From positions 38,654,873 through 38,718,872 of the forward strand of contig NC_092350.1 in the NCBI RefSeq assembly GCF_963676685.1: DNA of 64,000 nucleotides, in the 5' to 3' direction. Below the pieces are notes generated by a model. It saw only the letters and a program-made list of their open reading frames with translations, was not told the DNA's origin and ran no database searches. Positions 34,088 through 47,010 of the stretch are shown here, in pieces (the stretch's first letter is position 1; every line of letters begins with the position of its first letter). The DNA comes from Mytilus edulis (lineage: Eukaryota > Mollusca > Bivalvia > Mytilida > Mytilidae). Both the position numbers and the translations under genes were made by a program.

Positions 34088-35573
34088 TTTGCTCAGTGCT
34101 CGAAACATAAAATCCGACATTTTGATTGGTTAATTTTGGAGTATGAGTACAAAAAAAAAATAGAAAGTTATATGATTTCCATGCCTGGTATGGAATGTAC
34201 AAATACTAATATATTAGAATCGCCTATGATGTCCAAATACAAAATAAAAGATATAATAATAAGATTGTTTACTAAGTAAATTAATCTTTTAGATCGATTT
34301 TGAATACAAATAAAAAAGCATGCATTTATAAAACGTCAAACCCCCTAAAAACACGTTTACAAAATAACTTATAAACCAGAAGTATTTCTTTTATCTATTT
34401 TTCTTGGCTCCAATACATATGGTAAAATTGAAGAGCCTAGAGACTGTGGTACAATAGAGGGAAAAGTTTAGATAGCCAAAAAAAGACTATTACAGCTTGC
34501 GGTAATGCAGTTATTATTGCGTTGAAAGATTCTTGAATTGATAACAAACACTGAACTGTCATATATTATATTGTTTAAAAAGGTTGCACATTTGTACATT
34601 TCACTTACTTTATAATAAAAGTTCATATTCAAACACTGGATAAACAAGAAATCTGTTGCAAAGTAATCGTGGATATCTGATGGTTTTGTCATCAATAAAA
34701 ACAAAAGGTAAATAAGATGCATCAAAGGTCTTTGCAGGTTGTAACTTTTTTCCTTTACCATGTGCATATGTTAAACGAATAATTAGCTTAATGTTACGAA
34801 GTACAAAAGACAACAGTCGTTTAATTCATTGTATTTAATCAATGGAAATTTGTAACGATTAAATTCAGTGTGTAAAATTACAACGATTTATCACGGTCTT
34901 ATTAAACTACTTTGAAAAGTTAAATCAGCTTAGATATGGCATCTGTGAACAGAGTGACTTTTAAGGTAAGAATAATTTAATTATCGGTATATTTTATATC
35001 CTTCCCACAAAATTTATGAATTCCTCATTAGATACAGTTAGCTCCATAAGAAATGGTAATGAGGTTTGATACTATATATATATATAGCTAGTAAGAAGTC
35101 AATGTAAAGTTATCAGTCATACATGTACATGTTAATCAGTACACATCGTTAACAGATTTGAATATTTGAATTTAAACATGTTTGTGTCTGCAACAATCAA
35201 ATTTAGTTCTACCAATTACCATCAAAGATTTATACGACCGACGTGAAGAGAGGGGTTGGCACTGCTAAAGGAACATGGGTATGAGGGGACGGGTACCGGG
35301 AGTCAGAGGGAAATGGGGTGTGTGTTTATATTATTTTTGTTTGGAGTTGTAAAACGGAAACAGGGTGCGGTAACCAGTGGAAGAGGGTACAAGCTCGAGG
35401 AAATGTTTTTTTTTCGGCTAGAAGCAAGGGGAGGCAGTGGAAATTAAGGACCTCTTGTCAACTCACTCTGAAGATCATAAAACTTTTTTTGTACTCAGAC
35501 TCAAGAATCAACCAATCAAAATACCGGATTTTGTGTTTCGAGCATGATTTTTGTGCTCCGAGCACTGAGCAAA
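34088..35573. mobile_element. 1.49-kb interval bounded by ~70-bp inverted repeats
   Basis: The stretch 34088-34156 reappears inverted at 35484-35573. The shared core is the reverse complement of 'ccaatcaaaataccggattt', with tttgctcagtgctcg at the outer edge. The right arm contains an extra ~20 bp that repeats part of the arm. No coding capacity is visible inside. Confidence 0.55.
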
Positions 35574-36204
35574 GTTTTATGACTTCAACCCCTGAGAGAA
35601 ATTTTTGTACTCGAAATTACTAGCATTTTAACAAATATAAAATTAACTTACTTTTAGTGAATTCCTTTATTTAATTTTTATTTTTAGGGTACATTATCAT
35701 TTTACATGTGTATTGTATCAATATAATGTTATGTAAATATTTTTCGTTTTTAAAAGTGTTATCAAACTTTACATTGCCGATATAAAATAGCTACATAGCA
35801 ATTTCTTATATTTTCATCGCCAAGTTATAAACATATTACCATATGCAGGTTTGGGCTAAACATCTGTAGTGCTCTGAATAGCCCTCAGTGACTTTTATTT
35901 TGTCCGTACGACCTTTATTCGACCTTTTATCTTTTGGTCATCATATTTTCTCTGTAGCCCGACGTCTAGTATGTTTCCATACCATCTACCATACTTCATC
36001 AAGGACATGTCATAGTCTTAAATACATGTAACCCCTCTTACCAAGGATAAGGTAACTGATAAGATAGTTCAACTTATAATTAGACACGACTTCAGTCGTT
36101 AAAATTGTGGAAACTTTAATCGAGTTTATTAGTACACATCCTCAACTACTGGTGCCTGAAAAGGTAAGAGACACTTATATTGATATCAATATTAGATATA
36201 CTTT

Positions 36205-36245
36205 CAGAGGCGGATCCAGGGGGGAAGGGGTGTCCGGGGTTCTGC
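36205..36245 (+). mobile_element. Possible hAT element terminus
   Basis: CAGAGGCGGATCCAGGGGG is a terminus often seen on animal hAT elements (CAGRGGCGG...). I did not find its inverted partner nearby, so this may be a lone end. Confidence 0.35.
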
Positions 36246-36372
36246 CTATACTCACAAGACTTGGTTGACAATATATTTACGAACATATAACCATTTTAGA
36301 ATAAAATGTGTTAAATATTAAATTTATTTATTAATAATTATGAAACCTATAATATAAATTGTAATGACTTAA

Positions 36373-36644
36373 GGTGGTACCTAACACTACAGGGAGATAA
36401 CTCTGTAAAGTCAGCTTAACGTTTTAATTACGTTGTGTTGTAAAGGGAATATTAGGCTTCTCAATGATCAAAATTGGTGTTTGTCAAACTGCTACATAAC
36501 CAGTGTAATTTTTCTGACAAAACGGTTGGATAAAAATTTTTGAATTTTTTTATTTTTGTTAAAGGGTTAAAGTAAATACTTTGACAAAATTTTATGAAAA
36601 TTAAACGAGCCAAATTAATTTTAGTGAAAGTGTTGGGTACCACC
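36373..36644. mobile_element. TTAA-flanked MITE, 272 bp
   Basis: TTAA at 36369-36372 and 36645-36648. The inverted ends are GGTGGTACCTAACAC and GTGTTGGGTACCACC (one mismatch). The interior is AT-rich and non-coding. I recognise it as a frequent mussel MITE. Confidence 0.85.
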
Positions 36645-37179
36645 TTAAAATAACAATGCTATGTTTATTGAATCTTGAATGAAAAAGATACCGGTATCGT
36701 GCAAGAATTCTTTGTTGTTGAAGTTTAAAGAATAACAACACTGATATATTTTTATATGAAAAACTGATTAACACGTACTCCTTATTTTCATTAACAAGTG
36801 TGTTATTTAATTCAAATAATACCAATTGTTGTAATGAAAGTGCTAAATAATCAGAAAAAAAGGAGTAGCGACTGTTTACAGATGACTTTTGGATTGAAAA
36901 AGGTCACTGTTGTTATCTATTTTACCAAATGATTTAAAAGTTTAAAAATGTTAATAGATGTCTCAGTCGATAAAATCTTACTCTTTTTTCACTGCATAAT
37001 TGTGTTATTTAGTTAAAAAAAATAACAATTGTTTCAATGATAGTGTTGAATAATCACAACACAAAAGAGAAACAACTGCTGAGTTTTGTAAAGTTGTTAT
37101 TTAACACAAAATTTTATTTTACAAAATAGTTTTAAAGTTATAAACTTCTTAGATGGAAAAGTCTTGTGAGTTTCCTCCC

Positions 37180-37490
37180 TTTATATAAACATAAATGGAA
37201 AGACCAATGTAATTGGAAGTCTTGAGTAAGTACAGATGGTACGCCTAGAACGTTCAGTCAATGTCGTTGGTGCAGGCCTGTTATTGTTGTTTCTCGTAAA
37301 TTGTTTTATAATAGGTAGACTGTTTGTTTTCTCAATTGAAATACGTTTAATATGTTTTGTATCGTGGCTTTTTATAGGTTTTCTCATGGTTGAAGGTCGT
37401 ACAGTTTATTATAGTTGCTTACATCAACTTCATATGAACTGTGGTTGGTGGTTGTCTCATTTGTAATCATAGTACCATATCTTCTTATTC
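37180..37490 (+). repeat. Dispersed repeat related to family 4/5 tails
   Basis: Contains 'ttgaaggtcgtacagtttat' and a 'ggttgtctcatttgtaatcatagtaccatatcttctta' tail, parallel to 22430-22520 and 61820-61860. Confidence 0.6.
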
Positions 37491-38805
37491 CTATATGGAA
37501 AACCTGCAAATAAATATTGTGCATTTGTTCTATTAGATGTTGTTGGTTGTCACAAATATTCAGTACAAATGAAAGATATTAACACCAGTCACACCCCACA
37601 TACACAAACCCATGTCAAAATATTACAAGTGAAAGTTTACATTTGTGATACGTCCCTCTTTTTGTCAATGTAACTAACACTGGACAGAATTCCAACTTTC
37701 TTTTGTATTCAGAAGACAAAATTTAGTCAGAGGTTATCTTAATCATCTCATTGTTTGGTTTTTTCCTTATTTGGAGTTTAGGTTGATATCAGATTATTTT
37801 TTATTATTTTTGTTTTGTAAAAAATCGATAAAATGAGAATCTGGACAATTTAGAGCGTGACATATTTTAAAAATAGACACCTGTGTTATTCCGTTGTTTT
37901 GGGTTGCTTTCTCTTCGATGTATGTATGTCGTACCAACACCTTCTTTTATTCAGTTACTGTTTACATTTAATATATGAGCTCGTATCTTGTGCTGTTTGA
38001 ATCCATAAAAAGTGGTAATATAAAATATATAATATACCCATAGACAATATTTCATAATTATGTGTCATTATGTTTTGTGCCAGTCTATGAAAAAAAGTCC
38101 ACAGAAGGGAAAATTTCCATGTACATGTTGTCTTTGTATGGACAATACTTGATTGATAGATTGTAATAGAATTTGTCTTGTTAAAAGGAGGCTATCGAGA
38201 GTCAAATTCTGTGTTTTCATAAAATTTTGTCTCATGAAAAATAATTTTGGACGATGACATAATTGAAGTGTTTAGTTTTATTGATAAGCACAAACATATA
38301 TTATGACAGATTGTAAGTACTTTAATTATATTTATATATATACGATTAAGTATGGTACAATTAAAATATTGTTTTTGATTTATCATATTCTATTGAAATT
38401 TGTTCATTTGTTAGTTGGAAACCATTAAGAACCGGTACCTTATTGGCCTCGTTCACATTAGTAAAACAGAATAGTTATACAGCTGTTTGTATTTTGTTAG
38501 TAATATACATATTACCATTTGACATACTTCAAGAAATTACAATTTGAATTAACACATTATATTTTAATCATTTATAAATAGAAAGTTGAAATTGGCGTTG
38601 TAATGATAAAACATATGTTGTTTTTTTTATAAATCAAATATCTGCCTTAAATATTGTCAGTTATAAATATATGAAAATGTGCTTCGTGCTTGTGTGCTAT
38701 TTATGAAAAAATATCTAATGCAGTATAATTTCTTGTATAAACACCACGGCCGTCACTCGTCTAACCGAGAGATTAGTCGGTTAATCTATATTGAGTATGT
38801 GGCTA
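37491..38805. other. AT-rich stretch, nothing recognised
   Basis: No supported feature ahead of the 41-bp satellite. Confidence 0.35.
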
Positions 38806-38814
38806 TATGTGCGG

Positions 38815-40555
38815 TTGGTATAGATTGCACTTATAGCTCCTGGATTGTATGACCGGCAATGTAGATTGCACGTATAACTCCTGGATTGTATATTGTTTGA
38901 CGTGAAATGTAGATAGCATCCATAGCTCCTCGAATGTTGGACGTGCAATATAGATTGAATGTATAACTTCTTGGTTGTATGTTATGCAATGTAGATTTGA
39001 TTTATAACTCCTGGATTGTTTGACGTGCAATACAGATTGCATTTATAGCACCTGGATTGTTTGACGTGCAATGTAGATTGCATTTATAGCTCCTGGATTG
39101 TTTGACGTGCAATGTAGATTGGATTTGTAGCTCCTGGATTGTTTGACGTGCAATATAGATTGCATTTATAGCACCTGGTTTGTTTGACGTGCAATATAGA
39201 TTGCATTTATAGCTCCTGGATTGTTTGGCGTGCAATGTAGATTTGATTTATAGCTTCTGGATTGTTTGACGTGCAATGTAGATTGCATTTATAGCTCCTG
39301 GATTGTTTGACGTGCAATGTAGATTGCATTTATAGCTCCTGGATTGTTTGCCGTGCAATGTAGATTGCATTTATAGCTCCTGGATTGTTTGACGTGCAAT
39401 GTAGATTGGATTTGTAGCTCCTGGATTGTTTGACGTGCAATATAGATTGCATTTATAGCACCTGGTTTGTTTGACGTGCAATATAGATTGCATTTATAGC
39501 ACCTGAATTGTTTGACGTGCAATGCAGATTGCATTTATAACTCCTGGATTGTTTGGCGTGCAATGTAGATTTGATTTATAGCTCCTGGATTGTTTGACGT
39601 GCAATGTAGATTGCATTTATAACTCCTGGATTGTTTGACGTGCAATATAGATTGCATTTATAGCACCTGGATTGTTTGACGTGCAATGTAGATTGCATTT
39701 ATAGCTCCTGGATTGTTTGACGTGCAATATAGATTGGATTTGTAGCTCCTGGATTGTTTGACGTGCATGTAGATTGCATTTATAGCACCTGGTTTGTTTG
39801 ACGTGCAATATAGATTGCATTTATAGCACCTGGATTGTTTGACGTGCAATGCAGATTGCATTTATAGCTCCTGGATTGTTTGGCGTGCAATGTAGATTTG
39901 ATTCATAGCTTCTGGATTGTTTGACGTGCAATGTAGATTGCATTTATAGCTCCTGGATTGTTTGACGTGCAATGTAGATTGCATTTATAGCTCCTGGATT
40001 GTTTGCCGTGCAATGTAGATTGCATTTATAGCTCCTGGATTGTTTGACGTGCAATGTAGATTGCATTTATAGCTCCTGGATTGTTTGACGTGCAATGTAG
40101 ATTGCATTTATAGCTCCTGGATTGTTTAATGTGCAATGTAGATTAGATTTATAGCTCCTGGATTGTTTGGCGTGCAATGTAGATTGCATTTATAGCTCCT
40201 GGATTGTTTGACCCGCAATGTAGATTTGATTTATAGCTCCTGGATTGTTTGACGTGCAATGTAGATTGCATTTATAGCTCCTGGATTGTTTGACGTGCAA
40301 TGTAGATTGCACTTATAGCTCCTGGATTGTTTAATGTGCAATGTAGATTGCATTTATAGCTCCTGGATTGTTTGACGTGCAATGTAGATTGCATTTATAG
40401 CTCCTGGATTGTTTGACGTGCAATGTAGATTGCATTTGTAGCTCCTGGATTGTTTGACGTGCAATGTAGATTGCATTTATAGCTCCTGGATTGTTTGACG
40501 TGCAATTTAGATTGCATTTATAGCACCTGGATTGTTTTACGTGCAATGAAAATTG
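38815..40555. repeat. 41-bp satellite array, about 42 units, with higher-order structure
   Basis: The unit holds ctcctggattgtttgacgtg followed by caatgtagattgcatttatag. Each standard unit includes a 6-bp-arm hairpin, TGCAAT-GTAG-ATTGCA. Units at the edges (38815-39000 and after 40500) are more diverged. Variant units ('cacctggtt', 'ggatttgtag', 'tagatttgatt') recur together every 7 or 8 units, for example 'cacctggtt' at 39172, 39459 and 39786. 41 is not a multiple of three, and the repeating minus-strand frames are not genes. Confidence 0.95.
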
Positions 40556-43500
40556 TATAACGTACACCCCATAAAGGCATAATGCATCTACATGTATAAT
40601 TCATAGATCGTATGAGGTATGATAAATGCATGTAGCAAAAGATACAAAATGTGTCGAGGTGCTATGAATCAAACTTTCTTAAGTTAGCAATTCTAATAAT
40701 TTAAAGGGAATTGGCTGTCGAATTCTTGTTCACCGATTTGACTCAAATGTTCATATTTGATTTATAACATTCTAAAACGTATATCCGAATTAAAAGAAGT
40801 CTGATACAAATAATTAACAAAACAGGGGGCTCTAATATATGTATCAATAATGCGTTTGTATGTTTGTCATCATTAACCATCGAGATGACCTTCGAAGATT
40901 GCTGACAGTCATATAACCAAATATAAACATAAATATAAATATAAACAGATAGCGACCACGCTATTAGATTTTTCTAGGTCTGTTTGATTTCATATTGTAG
41001 GTTAAAAAGTATTATTATCATTGTCGTTACCTGTATAAGAAAAGTTTGTGTGGGACGAATATTTATTTTTTCATTTTGAAAAAATCGAACCAAATAGGCT
41101 GCTAAAGGCTAATTATTCTTTCGCTATTTCAATTCCAGTAATGATTGCACAATTTTTCTTTTAAATTGTATATCTCGTAGCAAAATGCCCCTTTAATATG
41201 ATTTTACCACTAGTCGTTATAAATGTGAAGCCTTCGAAGCGCTTTATTGGATTTGCATCCATATCTTTAACCTATACATAGAAATGTTAGAAGCTATTTA
41301 TATTACCAAAAAGGAAATATAATAAATAGCAAAGGTCATCTAGAGTCGACAATATTAATCGTTAAAATTAAATTTCTAGTCAATCTATCAGATAATAAAT
41401 TAATCTATCAATTTGACCAAGGCAGCTTCATAACAAACTTTTTTCGCTCGTTTACAAATGTCTACTACATTCGTCAAAACCTAATATGGTTGTGTTTTTA
41501 CAGGATATGTGGGACTCTAGTGATATAAACGTTGACATAGCTCTTATTTAACCTCTCAAGAATAGTAAACTAGTCAGCTCCAATTTATATTTCGATTTTT
41601 AAAAGATCTGAAGTGTTTTCTCAACTGTTATTGATATACGAGTTTTCAAAAGGTTCATGATGTCGTAATCGATTACAAAACACAAACATGAATGGGTGTC
41701 TTAATCTGTCTGAGAATTTACTTGGATATGCCTCATTTCAATGTTTATTATTGTATATTTTACATGTTTAGAGATTTTATAATTAGGGGACGATTATTTA
41801 GGGCGGATAGGGGGACTTTCTTGTAACATCTAATGCTGACGTGAGTTAATATATTTATTGCAGAGTTTTGTCTTGCAGAATATTAATTTTTGTCGTTGAT
41901 TTTGGCAAGCTTACTGTTTTTACTTCTTACTCGACCAGGATATTCATTTCCAAAATCCTCATGTCCCCAAATCTATGGGCCCAGTTCCTTATTTTTCGGT
42001 CGAAAACTTGCATGAAAAGCTTCATAATTTTTGCACATATTTCAGGTATTTTCTTCCAATTTAATCCTTTGACATTTTCTCGTTTGACATCTATCTATAA
42101 AAGTGTGACGCATGGGGAAATGATAATCTCATTGCAAACGCACCAATAAAAGTTACTTGTCCAATTTTGCCAGTCGGCAATATCCATAATGCATTTCCAA
42201 ACTAATTCATCTTCGAAAAAAGTCTGTATAATTTAGTATATGCATTCAAATTACCATGCTAGTATTCAACGAGTCTGAAGCGTGATCGCATTAATGTCGA
42301 TGCTATATGTATACATACAAAAATAAGTTCTTCTTCCATATTTATAAAAATATATATAGTATATCATATTCAGAAACAATATATAATTATTTAAATGGAA
42401 TATAATAATGCCATCATTGTAGTTCTGATGAACATTCCAATCATTATTACCTCGATCTGAAATAGTACAACTGTCTCGTGCTGCTTTACGTCTGCTATAT
42501 CTCGTGCCGCTTTGTGTCTGCTATAAATTGATCCAAGACTGTACTGACACTAAATATGGTTATAACAAGGCCTGTCAAATTATATCTTCTATAACCGAGA
42601 TAATATCTTTACAATTTTGTTAAAAGCGTTTACATGTTTGTATATCTTATGATATTTTATTTTGCTCATTTTAGCTCACTTGAGAATCTATCATAGAGTT
42701 ATCACATTGTTTTGATCAAATATAGTAAACAAAAACAATATAGACGTTTTTTACATCAATGAAATTTTTGTTTTTGTAACATCACATGTTACAAATTCAA
42801 CAGCGCCACCTTGTTACAACACTAACTAGTTTAGTCTATAAAATAAAAAGGAGATCTGGTATGATTGCAAATGAAACAACTTTCCAAATGCTTAACTGTA
42901 TAACAAGTGAAACATCTAAAAGTATTTCTACTTTTTTGCCTCCAATGTTGTTTTAATTTTTTACAGAAAAGTTTTTGTTGTCATATCAACCATTTCTTAA
43001 CGCCTACATTTCGTTTTAAGTTTGCGATAATCCCATTCATATACAGGCACATCGATTGTTATAGATTATATATTAAGAAATAGATTATCATTGATATCCG
43101 ATATTTTTAAGGATATCATGAAGATTTGTTCTTTTTTTTACCATTTGACATTTGAACCGTATCGTTTGTGATATTTAAACTAATGAGATATCAATAGACA
43201 TTGCTCAGTGGTATTACGTACAACAAAGAAATTGTTCGTTATACCGTTGCGTGAAAATGTCTTTGTTTGATATAAAGATCTAAATGTCTCACTTATATCG
43301 ACAGCTAAAACCTTAAATAGTTTCCTGTACAAACGTACTCGTTGATCTTCAAATAAAACTATGAAAAGAACACTTTATAAATTTGATGCATCCCAATTCA
43401 TTAGTAAAATGTGTACATGTACAAATCAAAACTACGAAGGGTTTCGAGATATGATTTACTCGCTTGCGAGTCCTAAGGGTGAATAGAAATATTATGATCA

Positions 43501-44366
43501 CAACAGATTTTTCCGACCAGCTAACCCTTGCCCAAGAAGGGCGTGTGTTTGGTTGTACGGGATTTACAAGTACGCAGCCACGTCCGGTCAGAACTGGGAC
43601 ATTAAATCTACTTCATCATGTAGAGAGAGTGTCACTTTCTCTCATACTTAGAACAATTCCAACAACTTTTTGTGATTTGGGGGTTGTAGGTAACCTGTTT
43701 CAAAGCTAAATTTCTGTCCATATCAATATACATGTATGTCCTCATTTCCAAGTGGCAGTATAATTTTGTCCGACACACGGTCTCTATAACAAAAACTTCC
43801 TATTGAATTTATTGGTAATTTTTTTCTCGTCCTAAATATAGACGATGTATTTGCCACTGAAGCGACAATCTATGAATTAATCGTTCATTTGTGTAGATAG
43901 TAACGTGGACTGGCGACTACTTGTACGTGTTAAGATTTTTCTGTTACTATCAAATATATGCATCTTCGCTAGTCAACGACCTGTGACATCTCGGAGGGAA
44001 TTAAGTGGATCGTAACCCTTGGCTAGTAAAGATGAATATATGTGATTTACTCTGGAATTCTGACAATCTCCCTTCTCATATTACCCACCACTATACGTAT
44101 ACATGTATGCGATAAAAAAAAATCAAGTAACAAAAAAATCAAGGGACCTGTGATCAGTTTTACTAAAATTCTTACGACTTACGTTGATCGTAATGTTGAT
44201 TTAATCTTGAGTAACCATTAACTTTGGTCGTTAGATTCTTTGTGAAACTGATGACTGGTCATTTAAAAACAATGTCGCTAACAAACCAGGTCGCTAACAA
44301 GCAGTGGTTCTATGTTATTATTTGAATACAATTTTGTTTTGTAGGTACTCATACATGCAGTATAGA
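40556..44366. other. Long AT-rich stretch with one short tandem
   Basis: A 26-bp unit (tctcgtgcYgctttRYgtct plus gctata) is present twice at about 42475-42526. I found no gene in 3.8 kb. Frames at 41868 and 43464 lack protein-like features. Confidence 0.4.
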
Positions 44367-44408
44367 ACATGTATTGATTTGATATCGTTAATCAATCCAG
44401 AAAATATT
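44367..44408 (+). repeat. 42-bp direct repeat, left copy
   Basis: Identical to 45229-45270 except for one base; the two starts are 862 bp apart. The unit includes ATTGATT...AATCAAT, a 7-bp inverted pair. Confidence 0.9.
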
Positions 44409-44411
44409 GGG

Positions 44412-44534
44412 TGAGGTATCCGGTCGTTCCGGCCCCAAACCGATCCGGCCCCAAGTCAATCCGGCCCAAAGTCGATCCGGCCCAAGTCGATCCGGCCCAC
44501 GTCGATCCGGCCCCAAGTCGATCCGGCCCCATAA
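44412..44534 (+). repeat. GC-rich minisatellite, 14-17-bp units
   Basis: About seven units of gatccggccccaagtc with length variation. It is sharply GC-rich against the AT-rich surroundings and starts right after the left 42-bp direct repeat. Confidence 0.9.
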
Positions 44535-45228
44535 TAAAATAAGAAATAACTATATTGATCTTGGAGGAAATTGTGACACAGTATAAATGGAATTTGCAAT
44601 CACACCACATCTTCCTATATCGATATATTTTTCATAAATTTGACAGTATTTTGAATAGTTGTGTGTAGAAAAAACACAAGTTATATGAGTATCCATTATT
44701 CTTTATTGCAAGAAAGGAAATGTTGAGTACATATAACAGAGAAGAATCGCTACAGCAGATGACAATATTTAATAACAGTTTCGTATATTTTTTTTATTGA
44801 AGAATTTATTAGACTGTCATTTCAATAATTACTTACTTCCATGTCTTCTCTTTTATAGATAGGATTCGGCAAATCAAACAACATTTCTCAATTTAAGAAA
44901 TTTTAAGAACTTAAAAGAAAAACAAAGTTTGTATGTATCAGCTTGGGGATCGGCTTGTACCGTTGTGTATGTAACTATTTGTTATTACACAAGATGAAAA
45001 ACTTGTTAGGATCACAGTCAATTGAAAGAAAACGCTAATTACTGCTGATTAATGTTGATGTCTGAATTGTTTTAATATAATTATACCCAATAATCTTGAA
45101 AACTTGTAATAAAAACATAATCAACCTAGTTGTTTGTATACTCATTTTTTTTTTACCGTACGCCTTTACATTATAATAAAAATCATAAACATTTATGAAT
45201 TACTTTAATATATATCTTTATTTTTATT

Positions 45229-45270
45229 ACATGTATTGATTTGATATCGTAAATCAATCCAGAAAATATT
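45229..45270 (+). repeat. 42-bp direct repeat, right copy
   Basis: One mismatch to 44367-44408. Confidence 0.9.
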
Positions 45271-46845
45271 ATATTTTGTTTCTTTAAAAAAAACAGAAAT
45301 GAATAGTCTTTTATACTTAGTGAATGATCCGGTATCATTTTATTGTATTCAATCCCCTTAAATAAACGAAAGTCATAGTATATGATTTGCTTGATTCCAT
45401 GTTGATTTAATTTTAATTTTACAAGATACTGGTAAACAGTCCTCTATTAATTTCACAGGAGGTTATTCTTTTCCTGTAGATATCTATTGATATTCCTAAA
45501 ATGAATTACCAGCATTTGACATTTTCCTCTTTTGAATTTTGTCAGATTAATCTGCCAAATCTTGAGTAATTTGTCTGGTGTTCAATACTTAACGTAAACA
45601 GACTTGAGTGAGAAATACGGAACTACCCTTTGATGGAGATATATTAGTGTAGAGAGTTTATATCATAATATGGATTTAAGTTCATGCTTTATATTCCAAA
45701 GATCGTATTTTGTTTAAGGTAAGGTTTCTCTAATCTTACATATGCGCTTAATCAAAGAAATAAAATTAGATATTAACGTCGTTTTAAATTTAAAATACAT
45801 TTCATTATTTCACATATCAACCTCAATGTATTTCTCTCTTCCTACCCGGATTTGGTTAATGAATTGTGTGAATGCTCTAAAAGTAAGGTTATGCGTCCTT
45901 CGTGTAAAGTTTGCGGTATAGGCCTTTTTTGTTTTTGATTCATTAAAAGATTTTCAATGGCGTTTCTTACCGAAAATGCATTCCAGAAACCTTTCATGTT
46001 TTCTGTAAAACAGTAAATGTGTTATTCTTTAATAAAAATTATTTTTAGAAACCAACCGGGCTTGTTTCTTTCGCTTTGATTGAAAGAGTTCTTGCATTTG
46101 CTTTCTGTGTGTTCCAGAATCCATAGAAAGTTGATTTTTTTTTCTGGTTACATATTTTTATGTCAGTACCAACAATAAACATATCAGATTAAAACATGCA
46201 CTGTAGCTGAACCGTGAATATTTACCAACTTTGATGGTAAACAACTGTCCAGATCATTTTCAAACATGATTTGCCTAATTTCAACATTTAATTATGTTGT
46301 TTTGTTGAATAAATTACCACAAAATGTAAGGTGTTGCATACAAAAAACGAGATTTCTTTTGAGTTTTACATAAAATTATTAAACATTAATGCAGCCATAT
46401 TTTTAATATTAACTTTTAAAATTCATTATTATTATTTGAGGCAATCGGAACAGAAATTTATGCCTCGAAAGTAAATGTTTATAAAATGAAATAAGCTGAA
46501 CAAAATTATTACATAATCCTCCACAGTATCCCCTTGAGTACTACATGCATGACCAAACTAGTTTGTTAGAGAAAATATCATGACATTATATAAAGTTTCC
46601 ACAAATATCTTCATATCGCGTCAAGGTTGACATCATTAGTATAATTTACCAGCATATATAACTAACGGTTATTTATAATGTTTCTTATAATGAAGATTTG
46701 AAATAAGTGAAACTTTTGATTTATATATGTTATATTATCTTCTAAGCTTTATAATTTGACCAAAAGTACAACTTAACACATGTTTCACATCATATTAATA
46801 TGCTTGTTACATAAATGAATGCCTTGCAAACATTTTAACAAAACA
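45271..46845. other. AT-rich stretch, nothing recognised
   Basis: No gene or clear repeat. Confidence 0.35.
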
Positions 46846-46847
46846 CC

Positions 46848-47010
46848 AGGGGTGGTGTTCTCGAAAGTATCCCAAGATTCGTCCTAAATCATAGATAAGA
46901 CCAATTTTAGGATGGACTTAGGATCCAATTAGGACAATCTTAAGTTGTGTCTCGAAACTATCTCAGACACATCTTATGTTAAGACGTCCTAAACATAGTA
47001 TCTTAGTATT
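46848..47010. repeat. Dispersed, partly palindromic repeat
   Basis: 'gtgttctcgaaagtatcc' and 'tgtctcgaaactatctcaga' with scattered TCCTAA/TTAGGA pairs form a compact fold-back region. This resembles a MITE-type repeat widespread in invertebrates. Confidence 0.5.

Noticed and set aside
38803..40567. Several minus-strand frames of 64-81 codons with repeating peptide
   Set aside because: They are translations of the 41-bp satellite. The unit is not a multiple of three and the frames are cut wherever a unit varies.
43464..43709. 81-codon plus-strand frame
   Set aside because: The first codon is not an ATG, and no domain or splice context was seen.
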